64,000 nucleotides of DNA from a virus, in the IMG/VR virus record IMGVR_UViG_3300007511_002249, positions 1 through 64,000 of that record; one strand, given 5' to 3'. Below the pieces are notes generated by a model. That model had not been told where the DNA came from and did not search any database. It saw only the letters and a list, made by a program, of their open reading frames with translations. Positions within the stretch are counted from its first letter, which is position 1. Each line of letters opens with the position of its first letter. The position numbers and the translations under genes are program-made. Below, piece by piece: positions 22,518 through 32,170 of the stretch.

Positions 22518-23407
22518 GATTTCTATTCGATAACATAGATTTCAATTCTAATTCTGGCCCAAATAGCTTTGGAAGAAAGCTAGCACTCTCGCTAATAAAA
22601 AGAGGGCACACCATCAATAGTACAGATGAGGTAGACGTCCAGCTATCATTTATTCAGGCAACACAAAAAGTTGCACCACTAATCCAGAGATTGGACGGAA
22701 TATACTTCAACTCCGACCAAGACTGGAAAAAACTAAATGATCCTATCAAGAAAACATACGATGCTGCTGATGGTGTAGTCTATCAATCTAATTTTAATAA
22801 GATGCTGACTGAGAAATATTTCGGACTAAAAGAAGTGAGCACAGTTATTCACAATGGTACAGATCTTAATGCTATAGAGGCGATAGAGCCGCTAAAAAAT
22901 GCTACTATTGATAATTTTGAGAATGTGTGGTGCTGCGCTTCTTCTTGGCGCCCTCATAAAAGATTAACTGAAAATATTAGATATTTTCGAGAGCATTCGT
23001 CTGAGAATGACTGTCTAGTAATAGCCGGAGATAATGCAGATCTTGAAATTAATCATGACAGGATTTTCTTTTGTGGAAATCTGCAATGGGACCAGCTTAT
23101 CTCTCTCTATAAAAGATCAAGATACTTCCTTCACTTAGCACTAATGGATCACTGTCCAAATGTAGTTATTGATGCTCGAGCATCTGGGTGCCACATTATT
23201 TGTGCAAGTTCTGGGGGAACTAGTGAGATAGCAGGATTAGATTCCACGATAGTTCAAGACATGACGTGGGATTACTCACCATTTAAGCTTTACTCACCCC
23301 CTGCTTTGGATTTTACTAAAACCGTGACCGGAAACATAGAATCAAATTTAGATGTAAATTATTGTGCAGATCAATATATTCAATTTGCGGAGACTCTAGT
23401 TTTATGA
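22514..23407 (+). CDS. GT4-like (GT-B) glycosyltransferase, 297 aa
   Basis: Begins MRFLFDNIDFNSNSGPNSF, then a Rossmann-like N-terminal domain. The donor-binding C-terminal domain shows WCCASSWRPHKRLTENI (about 138-154), VIAGDN, FCGNL and the E/D-rich region HLALMDHCPNVVIDARASGC (about 211-230), in which the usual Glu of E.fP..v.EAmA is replaced by D/H. That makes activity less certain. Start and stop overlap neighbours on both sides, in keeping with one long operon. Confidence 0.75.
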   Translation: MRFLFDNIDFNSNSGPNSFGRKLALSLIKRGHTINSTDEVDVQLSFIQATQKVAPLIQRLDGIYFNSDQDWKKLNDPIKKTYDAADGVVYQSNFNKMLTEKYFGLKEVSTVIHNGTDLNAIEAIEPLKNATIDNFENVWCCASSWRPHKRLTENIRYFREHSSENDCLVIAGDNADLEINHDRIFFCGNLQWDQLISLYKRSRYFLHLALMDHCPNVVIDARASGCHIICASSGGTSEIAGLDSTIVQDMTWDYSPFKLYSPPALDFTKTVTGNIESNLDVNYCADQYIQFAETLVL

Positions 23408-24321
23408 AGATTTTTGTATTGGCACCAAGAGAAAATTGGATTTGTGATCGAATAGCTGATGAGTGGAAGAGGAATACTAGAGATATTTCTACCGACAACA
23501 TAGAAGAAGCAGATGTTATCTGGTTGCTTGCAGGCTGGTGCTGGAACCACATACCTCAGCAATTGCTGGCTACCAAGAAGGTAGTTTTGACTGTGCACCA
23601 CATCGTCCCTGAAAAATTTAGCGAGCAAAAACAGCAAGAATTCGCTTTTAGAGACCAGTTTATTGATGCTTATCATGTTCCTAATCGAAAGACAGCAGAT
23701 CTGGTAAGTCAAATGACGAGCAAACCTATTTTTATTGCTTGTTATTGGTATGATCCAGAATCCTGGAAAGAGATGCCTCGAGAAGAATGCAAGAAGTCTC
23801 TTGGTCTACCTGAGGAAAAGTTCATCGTAGGGTCTTTTCAACGGGATACTGAGGGTGGAACTCGGAGCCCTAAGCTGGAAAAAGGTCCTGATCTTTTCTG
23901 TGATTATTTATCCATTTTAAAAAATGAGAAAGATATTCATGTTCTCCTCGGAGGATGGAGAAGGGAATACGTTATTGATCGGTTAGAGGCAGAAAAAATA
24001 CCCTATACTTTTATTGAGAAAGCATCTTTAGAAATGCTAGGGACCATGTATAATGCATGTGATCTTTATGTTGTAGGGTCTCGCTATGAAGGAGGCCCCC
24101 AAGCTATTCTTGAAGCAGCGTCAACTAAAACCCCTATAATTTCACGAGATGTTGGAATTGCAATTGATGTTCTTGATCCCTACTGTATTGTGGATATTCC
24201 CTGCCAGTCTTGGATCCCCCACCAAGAAAGTGTTGAGAGAAATTATAAAAATGTTCAAAAATTCAATATTATTAATCACAAGAACAACTATCTGCAAATG
24301 TTTGAGAGAATTAATAAATGA
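23404..24321 (+). CDS. GT4 family glycosyltransferase, 305 aa
   Basis: Translation probably begins at ATG 23404 (MKIFVLAPRENWICD), overlapping the upstream TGA; a longer reading adds 14 residues inside the upstream gene. The GT-B donor domain has FIVGSFQRDTEGGTRSPKLEKGPD, VLLGGWRREYV, and the retaining-GT signature GSRYEGGPQAILEAASTKTPII (about residues 221-242). The putative catalytic Glu (E225 or E233) is kept. Part of the overlapping gene chain. Confidence 0.85.
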   Translation: MKIFVLAPRENWICDRIADEWKRNTRDISTDNIEEADVIWLLAGWCWNHIPQQLLATKKVVLTVHHIVPEKFSEQKQQEFAFRDQFIDAYHVPNRKTADLVSQMTSKPIFIACYWYDPESWKEMPREECKKSLGLPEEKFIVGSFQRDTEGGTRSPKLEKGPDLFCDYLSILKNEKDIHVLLGGWRREYVIDRLEAEKIPYTFIEKASLEMLGTMYNACDLYVVGSRYEGGPQAILEAASTKTPIISRDVGIAIDVLDPYCIVDIPCQSWIPHQESVERNYKNVQKFNIINHKNNYLQMFERINK

Positions 24322-25289
24322 ACAAGCGCGCACTAATTACCGGAATTAACGGGATGGATGGAAGTCATTTAGCGGATCTTTTGCTCGATAAGGGTTATGA
24401 AGTTTTCGGCATGGAGAGAAGGTCTTCATCTAAAAACAGGTCAAATACCCAGCATCTTGAAGGAAATATTTCCTTTGTAAACGGTGACCTGACTGATCAA
24501 AATTCCCTTATGAGGGTTTTAAAAGATTGCAAACCTAACGAAATCTATAACCTAGGAGCCCAGTCTTTTGTGGGTGAAAGCTGGAATACACCTGAGCATA
24601 CATCAAATGTAACAGGACTGGGTGTCCTACGAATGCTCGAGGCAATTAGGGAAACTGACAAGAATATTAAATTCTACCAGGCCAGCAGTTCAGAGATGTT
24701 CGGCAGAATGGTAGAGAATCCAGCGAGGGAAACTACGCCTTTTTATCCTCGAAGTCCTTACGGGGTTTCCAAGCTTTATGGACACTGGATCACTAAGAAT
24801 TATCGAGAATCATATGAGATGTTTGCATGCTCTGGCATTCTGTTCAACCACGAGTCAGAGCGCCGCGGCCATGAATTCGTAACTAGAAAGATATCAGATG
24901 GCGTTGCAAAGATTCACCTAGGCCTAGCTGATCATATTTCTCTCGGTACTCTTGATTCTAAGCGTGACTGGGGATACGCTCCTGACTATGTAGCAGCAAT
25001 GTGGTTAATGATGCAGCAAGACAACCCAGAGGACTTTGTTATCTCCACTGGAGAGACCCACTCTATAAGAGAATTTTTAGATGTAGCATTTTCTTGTATC
25101 GGTATTACCGACTGGAAAGATTATATTAAGCAGGATCCAAGGTTTATGCGACCTGCAGAAGTCGACGTGCTTAGAGGGGATTCTTCTCAGGCATTGAGTA
25201 AATTAGGGTGGAAGCCTAAAACAACATTTAAGGAGCTTGTGGAAAAAATGGTACGTCATGACATTAAGCTCTTAGGGGGTTCCTCATGA
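24318..25289 (+). CDS. gmd: GDP-mannose 4,6-dehydratase, 323 aa
   Basis: Short-chain dehydrogenase (extended) with nucleotide motif TGINGMDGSHL (8-18), the GMD-specific RRSSS, NGDL, YNLGAQSFV and SSSEMFG (123-129), and catalytic YGVSK (148-152). FNHESERRG (about 178-186) is diagnostic for GMD. The enzyme turns GDP-mannose into GDP-4-keto-6-deoxymannose, precursor of fucose, rhamnose, perosamine and related deoxysugars. No fucose synthase (Fcl) is recognised in the window; a later gene or host enzyme would complete the path. Full length. Confidence 0.93.
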   Translation: MNKRALITGINGMDGSHLADLLLDKGYEVFGMERRSSSKNRSNTQHLEGNISFVNGDLTDQNSLMRVLKDCKPNEIYNLGAQSFVGESWNTPEHTSNVTGLGVLRMLEAIRETDKNIKFYQASSSEMFGRMVENPARETTPFYPRSPYGVSKLYGHWITKNYRESYEMFACSGILFNHESERRGHEFVTRKISDGVAKIHLGLADHISLGTLDSKRDWGYAPDYVAAMWLMMQQDNPEDFVISTGETHSIREFLDVAFSCIGITDWKDYIKQDPRFMRPAEVDVLRGDSSQALSKLGWKPKTTFKELVEKMVRHDIKLLGGSS

Positions 25290-26068
25290 GCCAGAGCCAT
25301 ATCATAGACTTTTCTAAACTCACAACAGGGGCGCAAGAATTGACTATTCCAGAAAGAACTGGAAACATAAAAAAAGTGATGATTCATGAAAAACTTAAGT
25401 CTCTTGGATTGTCTGTAGAAGATTTAAGACTCGGAGATTTTGATCAGATAGGTGAATTGACTGCTAAGAAAAAGAGGGATCCAGGTTCTGAACTTTACAA
25501 ATCAGTTGGAGCATTTTTTAGACCTAACTATGAACGCGGGATTTTAATTTATTCTCTCATTAAGCACTACAATATCAAGTCTTTTCTGGAGATAGGTTTT
25601 GGAAGAGGATATGGGACTATGTGTGCCGCCTTAGCCATGTCCGAAAACGGAGGAGGAAAGATAACATCTATCGACCCAAATTTTGACCAAGACTTTCTGA
25701 ATCAATTATCGAATGTCTTTCCCCAAGAGTGGTTCCAAATGATGCAGTTCATTCAGGGTAAATCACAAGATTATCTTCCTACTACTGAAGAAAAATTTGA
25801 TTTCATCTATATTGATGGAGACCACACTTATGCTGCAACAAAAAGAGACTGGGAGCTTTGCAAAGATCGATATAATAAGCTTCTCCTCTTTGATGACTAC
25901 CATCTTCCTGGGAAAGTTCAAAAAGACATTGAGTGCTCAAATCTTATTGATCAAATTGAGGATGATTCTAAAGAGTTGATCATCCAGGATAGAAGAATAT
26001 TCCTCGATGACAGGGGATATACAGATGATCAAATTGATTATGGGCAGGTTCTTTTAACTAAGACATAA
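25286..26068 (+). CDS. Class I SAM-methyltransferase-fold protein, 260 aa
   Basis: Motif I SFLEIGFGRGYGTMCAAL (about 94-111) and the acidic residue after the second strand (SIDPNF) mark a SAM-binding Rossmann fold. FDFIYIDGDHTYAATKRDW (about 170-188) carries the DGDHTY signature of the Methyltransf_24 family, shared with the genes at 34055 and, more weakly, 2026. The sequence position among glycan genes suggests O-methylation of a sugar or polyisoprenyl glycan. Overlaps gmd by 4 nt. Confidence 0.8.
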   Translation: MSQSHIIDFSKLTTGAQELTIPERTGNIKKVMIHEKLKSLGLSVEDLRLGDFDQIGELTAKKKRDPGSELYKSVGAFFRPNYERGILIYSLIKHYNIKSFLEIGFGRGYGTMCAALAMSENGGGKITSIDPNFDQDFLNQLSNVFPQEWFQMMQFIQGKSQDYLPTTEEKFDFIYIDGDHTYAATKRDWELCKDRYNKLLLFDDYHLPGKVQKDIECSNLIDQIEDDSKELIIQDRRIFLDDRGYTDDQIDYGQVLLTKT

Positions 26069-26069
26069 G

Positions 26070-26966
26070 ATGAAGATACTGATCAATCGCAAACCAGTAA
26101 TTGGACCGTGGGGAGGGGGCAACTTATTCGTATCCTCTTTTTGCGATTATATGAAAAGAAAAGGTCATTCAATCGTACACCAGCTTGATGAAGACATTGA
26201 CATTATTTTCATGCAAGATCCTCGTTATAGCGATCTAGGAATTTCAGTTAATGAAATATCTGCATTTAAGAATGACCACCCAGGTGTACGAGTAGTTCAT
26301 CGAGTAAATGAGTGTGATGCCCGAAAGGGAACTAATGACATGGATCAAATTTTAAGGGCTTGTAGCACTATCACAGATCATACTATTTTTGTATCTAATT
26401 GGATGAAAGATTACCATCAAGCAAAAGGCTGGAAATGCCCTAAAAACTCTGTGGTCTACAATGGTGTCAATACAGCACACTTTAGGCCTGTCGAAAAACT
26501 TAAGAACAACAAGATAAATTTAGTTACACACCACTGGTCTGATAACCCGCTTAAAGGTGCTGATATTTATGATGCAATCGATACATGGGTGGGCGAAAAT
26601 GATGAATACACGTTCACGTACATTGGGAGATATTCTAGGCCTCTCAAGAATACCAAGCTAATTCCACCCTTGTCAGGAAAGGATCTGGGGGATGAGCTAG
26701 GAAGATATGATATCTACATTAGTGGATCTAGGTTTGATCCTGGGCCAAACCATATCATTGAAAGTATTGCCGCAGGACTTCCTACAATTGTTCATGCCAG
26801 TGGTGGAGGAGCTGTGGAGTTCGCAGGTGAAGATTATTCCTTTTCTAGTTTTAGTGATATGATTAAGCTAATTCAGGCAGTTCCTAACAAAGATCACCCT
26901 TTAGTTCCTCAGGATTGGGATACATGCATGGAAAATGTCTTGAAAATTATAGAGGAGAAAACATGA
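26070..26966 (+). CDS. GT4-like glycosyltransferase, 298 aa
   Basis: Begins MKILINRKPVIGPWGGGNLF, a GT-B glycine-rich opening. The C-terminal half has NLVTHHWSDNPLKGAD, TYIGRYSR, and ISGSRFDPGPNHIIESIAAGLPTIVHASGGGAVEFAG (about 224-260), the retaining glycosyltransferase signature with the HASGG donor loop. Catalytic Glu of the E-x7-E motif is replaced by D/H-I-I-E, so activity is likely but substrate unknown. The next gene starts within its stop codon. Confidence 0.8.
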   Translation: MKILINRKPVIGPWGGGNLFVSSFCDYMKRKGHSIVHQLDEDIDIIFMQDPRYSDLGISVNEISAFKNDHPGVRVVHRVNECDARKGTNDMDQILRACSTITDHTIFVSNWMKDYHQAKGWKCPKNSVVYNGVNTAHFRPVEKLKNNKINLVTHHWSDNPLKGADIYDAIDTWVGENDEYTFTYIGRYSRPLKNTKLIPPLSGKDLGDELGRYDIYISGSRFDPGPNHIIESIAAGLPTIVHASGGGAVEFAGEDYSFSSFSDMIKLIQAVPNKDHPLVPQDWDTCMENVLKIIEEKT

Positions 26967-27421
26967 TCCTTATTTCGCATCGAGGAAATCTTTTGGGGCC
27001 CGACGCTAATACTGAAAATAATCCATCTCAAGTAAGTAAAGTATTAGACATGGGATTCGAAGCAGAGATTGATGTCTGGAATATCAATGGAAATTGGTTT
27101 CTGGGGCATGATAATCCGCAGTATCCTATTGACCCTATTTTTCTTAGAAATACTGCTCTTTGGTGTCATGCCAAAAATCTTGAAGCCCTGGATTTAATGA
27201 CCAGAATGGGTGTCCACTGTTTTTGGCATCAAACTGACGACTATACACTTACATCAAGCGGATTCCTTTGGACGTACCCAGGAAAGCCTTACACATCACG
27301 ATCTATTGCAGTTAATCCTGAGAAAATCACAGATAATGTAAGGTTGTGCTATGGCGTTTGCAGTGATTGGGTATTGAAATTTAGAGAGGAGTTGCAGAAT
27401 GATCAAATGCGTATTGTTTGA
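26963..27421 (+). CDS. Short GDPD-like (PLC-type) TIM-barrel protein, 152 aa
   Basis: The start at ATG 26963 overlaps the upstream TGA. The first residues ILISHRGNLLGPDANTENNP, then AEIDVW and FLGHDNPQYPI (His/Glu/Asp/His in order) match the active-site pattern of glycerophosphodiester phosphodiesterases (H-R-G..., E-x-D, H). At 152 residues it is well short of the usual 240-300, so it may be a minimal or partial barrel. GDPD-like genes in glycan loci could act on glycerol-phosphate or phosphocholine groups; that function here is inferred. Overlaps the next gene by 23 nt. Confidence 0.68.
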   Translation: MILISHRGNLLGPDANTENNPSQVSKVLDMGFEAEIDVWNINGNWFLGHDNPQYPIDPIFLRNTALWCHAKNLEALDLMTRMGVHCFWHQTDDYTLTSSGFLWTYPGKPYTSRSIAVNPEKITDNVRLCYGVCSDWVLKFREELQNDQMRIV

Positions 27422-28031
27422 TTTAGATGGCGTTCTAGTAGACGCTTGCGAGTGGCACTACGAAGCCTTGAATTTAGCTCTTCAAGAAGTTGCAGGCATA
27501 GAGATAGGAAGAGATGAGCACGAGTCTACCTTTAATGGTCTTCCTACTAGGACCAAGCTTAACATGCTAACAGAGCAAGGAAGGTTAAGCTCTAGTGATC
27601 ACGATGCAGTGTGGAATAAAAAGCAAGATGTCACAGAAGATGTCATTAAGGGAAAATCTCTTGAAAGGGGTGGCCCAGACGAATCTAAAGTGGAGCTTAT
27701 TTCGATGCTCAAGGCAGAAAATATAAAAATGGGATGTGTTACAAATAGCATCAAGAGGTCAGCTATTCTTATGCTGGACTCAACAGGGCAACTTGGCACC
27801 GGTCTTGAAATAATAGTGACTAATGAGGATGTAGAAAATCCCAAACCTGACCCCGAGGGATATCTCAAGGCAATGACTCATTTTGGCTTTGAGGCTGAAG
27901 AATTTCTAATCGTAGAAGATTCAGATAAAGGTTATCAGGCTGCCTCGGCATCGGGCGCCCATATCATGAGAGTTGCAAATGCAACAGAAGTAACTTTTGA
28001 AGCAGTCAAAGCCCACATAGAAAGCTTATAA
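27399..28031 (+). CDS. HAD family sugar phosphatase/phosphoglucomutase-like hydrolase, 210 aa
   Basis: Motif I is FDLDGVLVDACEWHY (residues 7-21), with nucleophile Asp and acid/base Asp. Motif II is MGCVTNSIKRS; motif III/IV is KPDPEGYL and IVEDSDKGYQAA. The cap helices EALNLALQEVAGIE suggest the beta-phosphoglucomutase/GS-like subgroup. Likely dephosphorylates or isomerises a sugar phosphate made in this cluster. Good ribosome-binding site (AGAGAGGAG) inside the upstream gene. Confidence 0.87.
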   Translation: MIKCVLFDLDGVLVDACEWHYEALNLALQEVAGIEIGRDEHESTFNGLPTRTKLNMLTEQGRLSSSDHDAVWNKKQDVTEDVIKGKSLERGGPDESKVELISMLKAENIKMGCVTNSIKRSAILMLDSTGQLGTGLEIIVTNEDVENPKPDPEGYLKAMTHFGFEAEEFLIVEDSDKGYQAASASGAHIMRVANATEVTFEAVKAHIESL

Positions 28032-28032
28032 A

Positions 28033-28749
28033 ATGAAGATATTGATTCCAATGGCGGGAGAGGGATCTCGCTTTAAAAAAGAGGGATATACGTTTCCCAA
28101 ACCCTTGATTGATGTCAATGGCAAGCCGATGATTCAGTGCGTCGTAGAAAACCTAGACTTTGATGCAGAATACATTTTCCTGGTTAGAAAAGAGCACCTT
28201 GAAAAGTATGAGATAGCTTCTTTGCTGGATGTCATTACAAATGGAAGAAGCACTGTTGTCATAGTAGATGAGCTTACAGAAGGTGCCGCCTGCACTGCGC
28301 TGTTAGCTGAGAAGTACATTGATAGTGATGAGGAGCTCTTAATAGCCAACTCTGATCAAGTGATTGAGTATAGCAAAGAAAACTTCAACACACTTAGAAG
28401 ATTCGCATCTATACACGCGATGGTTTATACTTTCAATGCAGTCCATCCAAAGTGGAGTTTTGTCAAGGTCAATTCAAGGGGAGTTGCTACAGAAGTTGCT
28501 GAGAAGAATCCTATTTCCGACATCGCAACATGTGGCATCTACTACTACAAGAAAGGTTCTGACTTTGTTCGCTATGCCAAACAAATGATTGAGAAGGATA
28601 TTCGTGTCAACAATGAATTCTACATATGCCCAGTATACAACGAACTCATTCAGGATAACAAGACTTTAATCCCTTACTTTGTCCATAAGATGCACGGGCT
28701 AGGGACGCCCGAAGACCTTAATAAGTACTTGTCCGGAAATGGAACCTAA
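28033..28749 (+). CDS. Sugar-phosphate (NDP-sugar) nucleotidyltransferase, 238 aa
   Basis: The hallmark PMAGEGSRFKKEGYTFPKPLIDVNG (about 5-29) is the NTP-binding loop of the NTP_transferase family (G-x-G-x-R, and the PKP motif). A metal-binding ANSDQVIEY (about 103-111) and later VKVNSRGVATEVAEK support it. It activates a sugar-1-phosphate or similar phosphorylated alcohol with NTP. Sequence alone does not tell glucose-1-phosphate from others. It lies between the HAD gene and a glycosyltransferase, consistent with one pathway. Full length for the compact subgroup. Confidence 0.85.
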   Translation: MKILIPMAGEGSRFKKEGYTFPKPLIDVNGKPMIQCVVENLDFDAEYIFLVRKEHLEKYEIASLLDVITNGRSTVVIVDELTEGAACTALLAEKYIDSDEELLIANSDQVIEYSKENFNTLRRFASIHAMVYTFNAVHPKWSFVKVNSRGVATEVAEKNPISDIATCGIYYYKKGSDFVRYAKQMIEKDIRVNNEFYICPVYNELIQDNKTLIPYFVHKMHGLGTPEDLNKYLSGNGT

Positions 28750-28753
28750 GATT

Positions 28754-29584
28754 ATGAAAAAGTCTTGTACGATCTTACTCCAGAGAAACTTACCTGAAGT
28801 CACAAACAAGTTCGCTGAAAATCTCATGAAATACAATTCAGATCTAACAGACTTCTACGTTGTAGAAAGCGGCTCTGACGATGATAAACTAACTAGTCAT
28901 AAGACATTTCATGCCAATTGGGAAGATGCAAGGATCAATGGCTTGAGGACAGGACGAGGTTTTAACTATGCCTTGAAAGAGCTTTTAGATCGAGGCCTAA
29001 ATTATGACTATGTGATGATGGCAACAGGCGATGCTGAAATAGCCGAAGAGCCCGTGATCGATATCTTGATAAAAGAATTCGAAGAAAATCCAAGATTAGG
29101 CATCCTGTCTCCGATAACATGGAACTGGGGTGAAAGAGTTACTAAATTTAAAAACCAAAAAGCGACCAAAGCAATGAGCATTCCCATACCTCACATATGC
29201 TGGATGTTTCGGAGAGAGTGCATCGAAGACCTAATAGATGGAAGAGAGCCCTCTGTATACGAGGAGTTTCTGTACGATGGCACCAACTTCAGGTGTTATG
29301 CTGCAGATACAGAGCTCAAGATGCGTGCCTACGCTAAAGACTGGGCTTTTGGAATTACATCAAAAACTTCTCACAAAGAAGACTATGATCTTACAGACCA
29401 AAACTATGTTGCCATGAAAACTGACTCCCACAATAAGCACAGAGAGCTAATGTGGAAGGAAGGCTTGGAGTGGATGAAGAGAAAGTATGGATTTGATGAT
29501 AAGTACGGGCTCATGAATTTGCTTCGCAAAGAATACGATGGTTTTTTTAATAGAAATCCTGACATGTTAAAATTGAAATATTGA
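28754..29584 (+). CDS. GT2-like glycosyltransferase, 276 aa
   Basis: ATG 28754 is chosen; another ATG at 28739 would add five residues and overlap the upstream gene. The protein opens CTILLQRNLPEVTNKF, then VVESGSDDDKLTSH and a central MMATGDAEIAEEPVIDILI segment with a carboxylate pair, resembling the GT-A fold with the DxD replaced by GDAE. The C-terminal portion is helical. Function: likely glycosyltransferase; donor and acceptor unknown. Middle of the cluster. Confidence 0.72.
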   Translation: MKKSCTILLQRNLPEVTNKFAENLMKYNSDLTDFYVVESGSDDDKLTSHKTFHANWEDARINGLRTGRGFNYALKELLDRGLNYDYVMMATGDAEIAEEPVIDILIKEFEENPRLGILSPITWNWGERVTKFKNQKATKAMSIPIPHICWMFRRECIEDLIDGREPSVYEEFLYDGTNFRCYAADTELKMRAYAKDWAFGITSKTSHKEDYDLTDQNYVAMKTDSHNKHRELMWKEGLEWMKRKYGFDDKYGLMNLLRKEYDGFFNRNPDMLKLKY

Positions 29585-29600
29585 ATAAAGAGGAAGAAAT

Positions 29601-31310
29601 ATGTTGATACTAGGATTGCCTTCATTCCATCATAGTGGATGGGGTCTTGTGAAAGACGGGGTACCCCTTCGAGCCGTCCAGGAGGAGCGCCTGAACAGAA
29701 TTAAGCATTATCCTTACTATACAGATTTAATAAAGCACCCTATGTCTTTAGGGGTAGAATACCTGTTTAGAGGATTTGATTTCTCTGTTGCTGACTGTGA
29801 CGCCGCGACGATACCAATGCTTCCTAGGGATAATAGTCTAAAGCATCTTGAAATGTATGTTGTTGACAGTGTGGACGAAGTTATAAATAGAAATCTTAAG
29901 GCGGACTATAACCAGGTTCTTAAGTTTATCAAGTCTCAAGGCTTTAATGGAAAGATAGTTTTTGTAAATCACCAGCTTTCACATGCTGCATATGCATATA
30001 ATCTTTCTGGTTATGAGTCATGTGATATTCTTTCATATGATGGTGCAGGATGCGGCGATCCTCCAGAAGTGGTAGTAGCCTATCATGTTGATAATCACGA
30101 ATATAAAAGAGTTTTTTCCTATCGGGTTCCTCACAGCTTAGGACATGTTTACAGTAATACCACTAATCGTATTTTTGGAGAGAGATCTGATGGATGTGAA
30201 GGTAAGGTGATGGGATTAGCACCGTATGGATCACCACGTCCAGAGCTAAAAATGCTCACGCACAATCCTGATGAAAACATGTACGTGTCAACGTATCAGA
30301 ATACAACAAAAATGCAGTATTCAGGTGTAGAGCCCCACGCGTCCATCTTTGGCCTGAGGCAGTCAAACATACCTCAGCGAGAAAGTAGGAAAAAATGGGA
30401 TTTTGAAGATGCTGAAGATAATTTTTATGCAGACCTTGCAGCATCCGCACAGAACTCTGTCGAAGAAGCAGGGATTCATTATGTTAAAAGACTTAATTCC
30501 GAAACAGGGGAAGAAAATCTATGCCTCACAGGAGGGGTAGCTCTTAATAGCTGTCTAAACGGGCTTATAAGAAGAAACAATATATACTCTTCAACATTTG
30601 CTCCTCCAGCTTGTCATGACGGAGGTCATGGTCTTGGTGCCCCACTTTTCTACAGTAATTTTGTTTCACCCATAAAGTCTGAGCGCGTAAAAAGCGATTT
30701 CTTTGGTTATCCCTACACGACAGATGACTGTGTGGAAGCAGCAAATGAACTTGGCGCTTCTTTTGAGAGGTTTGATAATCTCGACAAGCTCGGTGAAGAT
30801 ATTGCACGAACAGTTGCAGATCAAAAAATTATTGCCATCTTTAATGAAGGATCGGAGTTCGGTCCAAGAGCGCTAGGACATCGAAGTATTGTTGTGGATC
30901 CTCGTACAGCAGAAATGAAAGATGTGCTCAATGCAAGAGTTAAGTTTAGAGAAGCTTATCGACCTTTTGCACCAATAGTTTTAAAAGATCATGCATTGGA
31001 ATTTTTTGAATTCGATGAGTCTGACTTTATGCTTTTTGTAGCGAAGGGCACTGATCGAGCCAAGAAAGAAGTTCCTGCTGTTATTCACGTAGACGGAACA
31101 GCAAGAATGCAAACTGTAACAGAGGAGAATCAGCCATTTCACAGTATGCTTTCTCACTTTAATAAGCTTACAGGAACTCCAGTTCTTCTAAATACCAGTT
31201 TCAATATTGCGGGCGAACCTATTGTTGAAACACCCCAGGATGCAATTAGGTGCTTCATGGGAACCTCTATTGATGTGCTTTACTTAAACTTGTTGAAAAT
31301 AACCAAATAG
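29601..31310 (+). CDS. NodU/CmcH-type carbamoyltransferase, 569 aa
   Basis: The N-terminal Kae1-like domain begins MLILGLPSFHHSGWGLVKDG and contains the metal-binding NHQLSHAAYAYNL (His pair, about 117-129) and a SYDGAGCGDPPE stretch. The C-terminal YrdC-like-type domain holds GSEFGPRALGHRSIVVDPR (about 418-436), diagnostic for carbamoyltransferases. These enzymes carry carbamoyl groups from carbamoyl phosphate to sugars. Full length. A 16-nt gap with ribosome-binding site AAGAGGAAGAA separates it from the gene before. The likely target is the cluster glycan. Confidence 0.9.
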   Translation: MLILGLPSFHHSGWGLVKDGVPLRAVQEERLNRIKHYPYYTDLIKHPMSLGVEYLFRGFDFSVADCDAATIPMLPRDNSLKHLEMYVVDSVDEVINRNLKADYNQVLKFIKSQGFNGKIVFVNHQLSHAAYAYNLSGYESCDILSYDGAGCGDPPEVVVAYHVDNHEYKRVFSYRVPHSLGHVYSNTTNRIFGERSDGCEGKVMGLAPYGSPRPELKMLTHNPDENMYVSTYQNTTKMQYSGVEPHASIFGLRQSNIPQRESRKKWDFEDAEDNFYADLAASAQNSVEEAGIHYVKRLNSETGEENLCLTGGVALNSCLNGLIRRNNIYSSTFAPPACHDGGHGLGAPLFYSNFVSPIKSERVKSDFFGYPYTTDDCVEAANELGASFERFDNLDKLGEDIARTVADQKIIAIFNEGSEFGPRALGHRSIVVDPRTAEMKDVLNARVKFREAYRPFAPIVLKDHALEFFEFDESDFMLFVAKGTDRAKKEVPAVIHVDGTARMQTVTEENQPFHSMLSHFNKLTGTPVLLNTSFNIAGEPIVETPQDAIRCFMGTSIDVLYLNLLKITK

Positions 31311-31336
31311 GCATTTGTAAAAGTGCTTCCCGTGCA

Positions 31337-32170
31337 ATGTTCAACATAGAAGGAAATTCAGGATGTGAGATCAGGGTTTTTAACAAAGCAGATCAGGCTT
31401 TTGTAAGAAAAAAATCGGCCGGCCCAGGCTACGACCAGCGCCTGCTGGCCCAAGCTGAAAAGCAGAAGAAGTTTAAAAAGTATTTGACTTCTTTAGAAAA
31501 TATATGTGTACCTGATGTTGTCGAAGTCGGAGATGACAGCTTTGTCATGAGCTTCTTTCACGGGGATGACGCAGTAACCTTCCTGGATAATTGCAGTGTC
31601 CAGCAACTTGATTCCCTTGTAGGCACGCTAACTAAATTTATCGAACACGAAATCAGCGCCTCTTCGGAATCTCTTTTCGATAAAGATATCTTTCTCGATA
31701 AGTTCCTGACGGTTGAAAAGAAAATCAACCATTCAGAATTAGATTTCGATAAGATCAGGTCTTACTTTGAGTCTCTTCCAGTTAAACCTATTCCAGCAGG
31801 AACTTGCCACGGAGACTTAACATTTTCAAATATCTTGTTTAGCAAGAGCGACAAAATATGTCTGATCGACTTTCTTGATACGTTTTATGAGACACCTTTG
31901 CAAGACATGGTAAAAATTCGACAAGATACGGTGTATAATTGGACTAAGCTAATGTGTAGCCAAAATCATGATGATACAAGGTATGGTATGGTAATGAGTT
32001 ATTTAGACAGTAAACTTCATGCTTTTTTCAAGCAGTATGACTTTTATGATGTGTATTACAAGCCTTTCCAGATCATGAACCACTTGAGGATTCTTCCTTA
32101 TGCCAAAAACCAGATAGTTAAAAATCATGTGACGACAAAATTGAAAGAAATGGTGGCAGCATGGACCTAA
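31337..32170 (+). CDS. APH-family kinase (choline/sugar-kinase-like), 277 aa
   Basis: Catalytic loop CHGDLTFSNILFSKSDKICLIDFLD (about 157-181) has the H-G-D-x-x-x-x-N and D-F motifs of the aminoglycoside phosphotransferase/choline kinase fold. The N-terminal lobe is less typical (a G-loop is weakly visible). LicA-type choline kinases belong here and often stand beside nucleotidyltransferases like the next gene, hinting at phosphoryl-group decoration of the glycan; that is inference. Overlaps the next gene by 10 nt. Confidence 0.8.
   Translation: MFNIEGNSGCEIRVFNKADQAFVRKKSAGPGYDQRLLAQAEKQKKFKKYLTSLENICVPDVVEVGDDSFVMSFFHGDDAVTFLDNCSVQQLDSLVGTLTKFIEHEISASSESLFDKDIFLDKFLTVEKKINHSELDFDKIRSYFESLPVKPIPAGTCHGDLTFSNILFSKSDKICLIDFLDTFYETPLQDMVKIRQDTVYNWTKLMCSQNHDDTRYGMVMSYLDSKLHAFFKQYDFYDVYYKPFQIMNHLRILPYAKNQIVKNHVTTKLKEMVAAWT

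Noticed and set aside
29601-31310. Gene named as a tRNA threonylcarbamoyladenosine (TsaD-like) enzyme
   Set aside because: The two-domain order and the GSEFGPRALGHRSI motif fit NodU/CmcH carbamoyltransferases instead.
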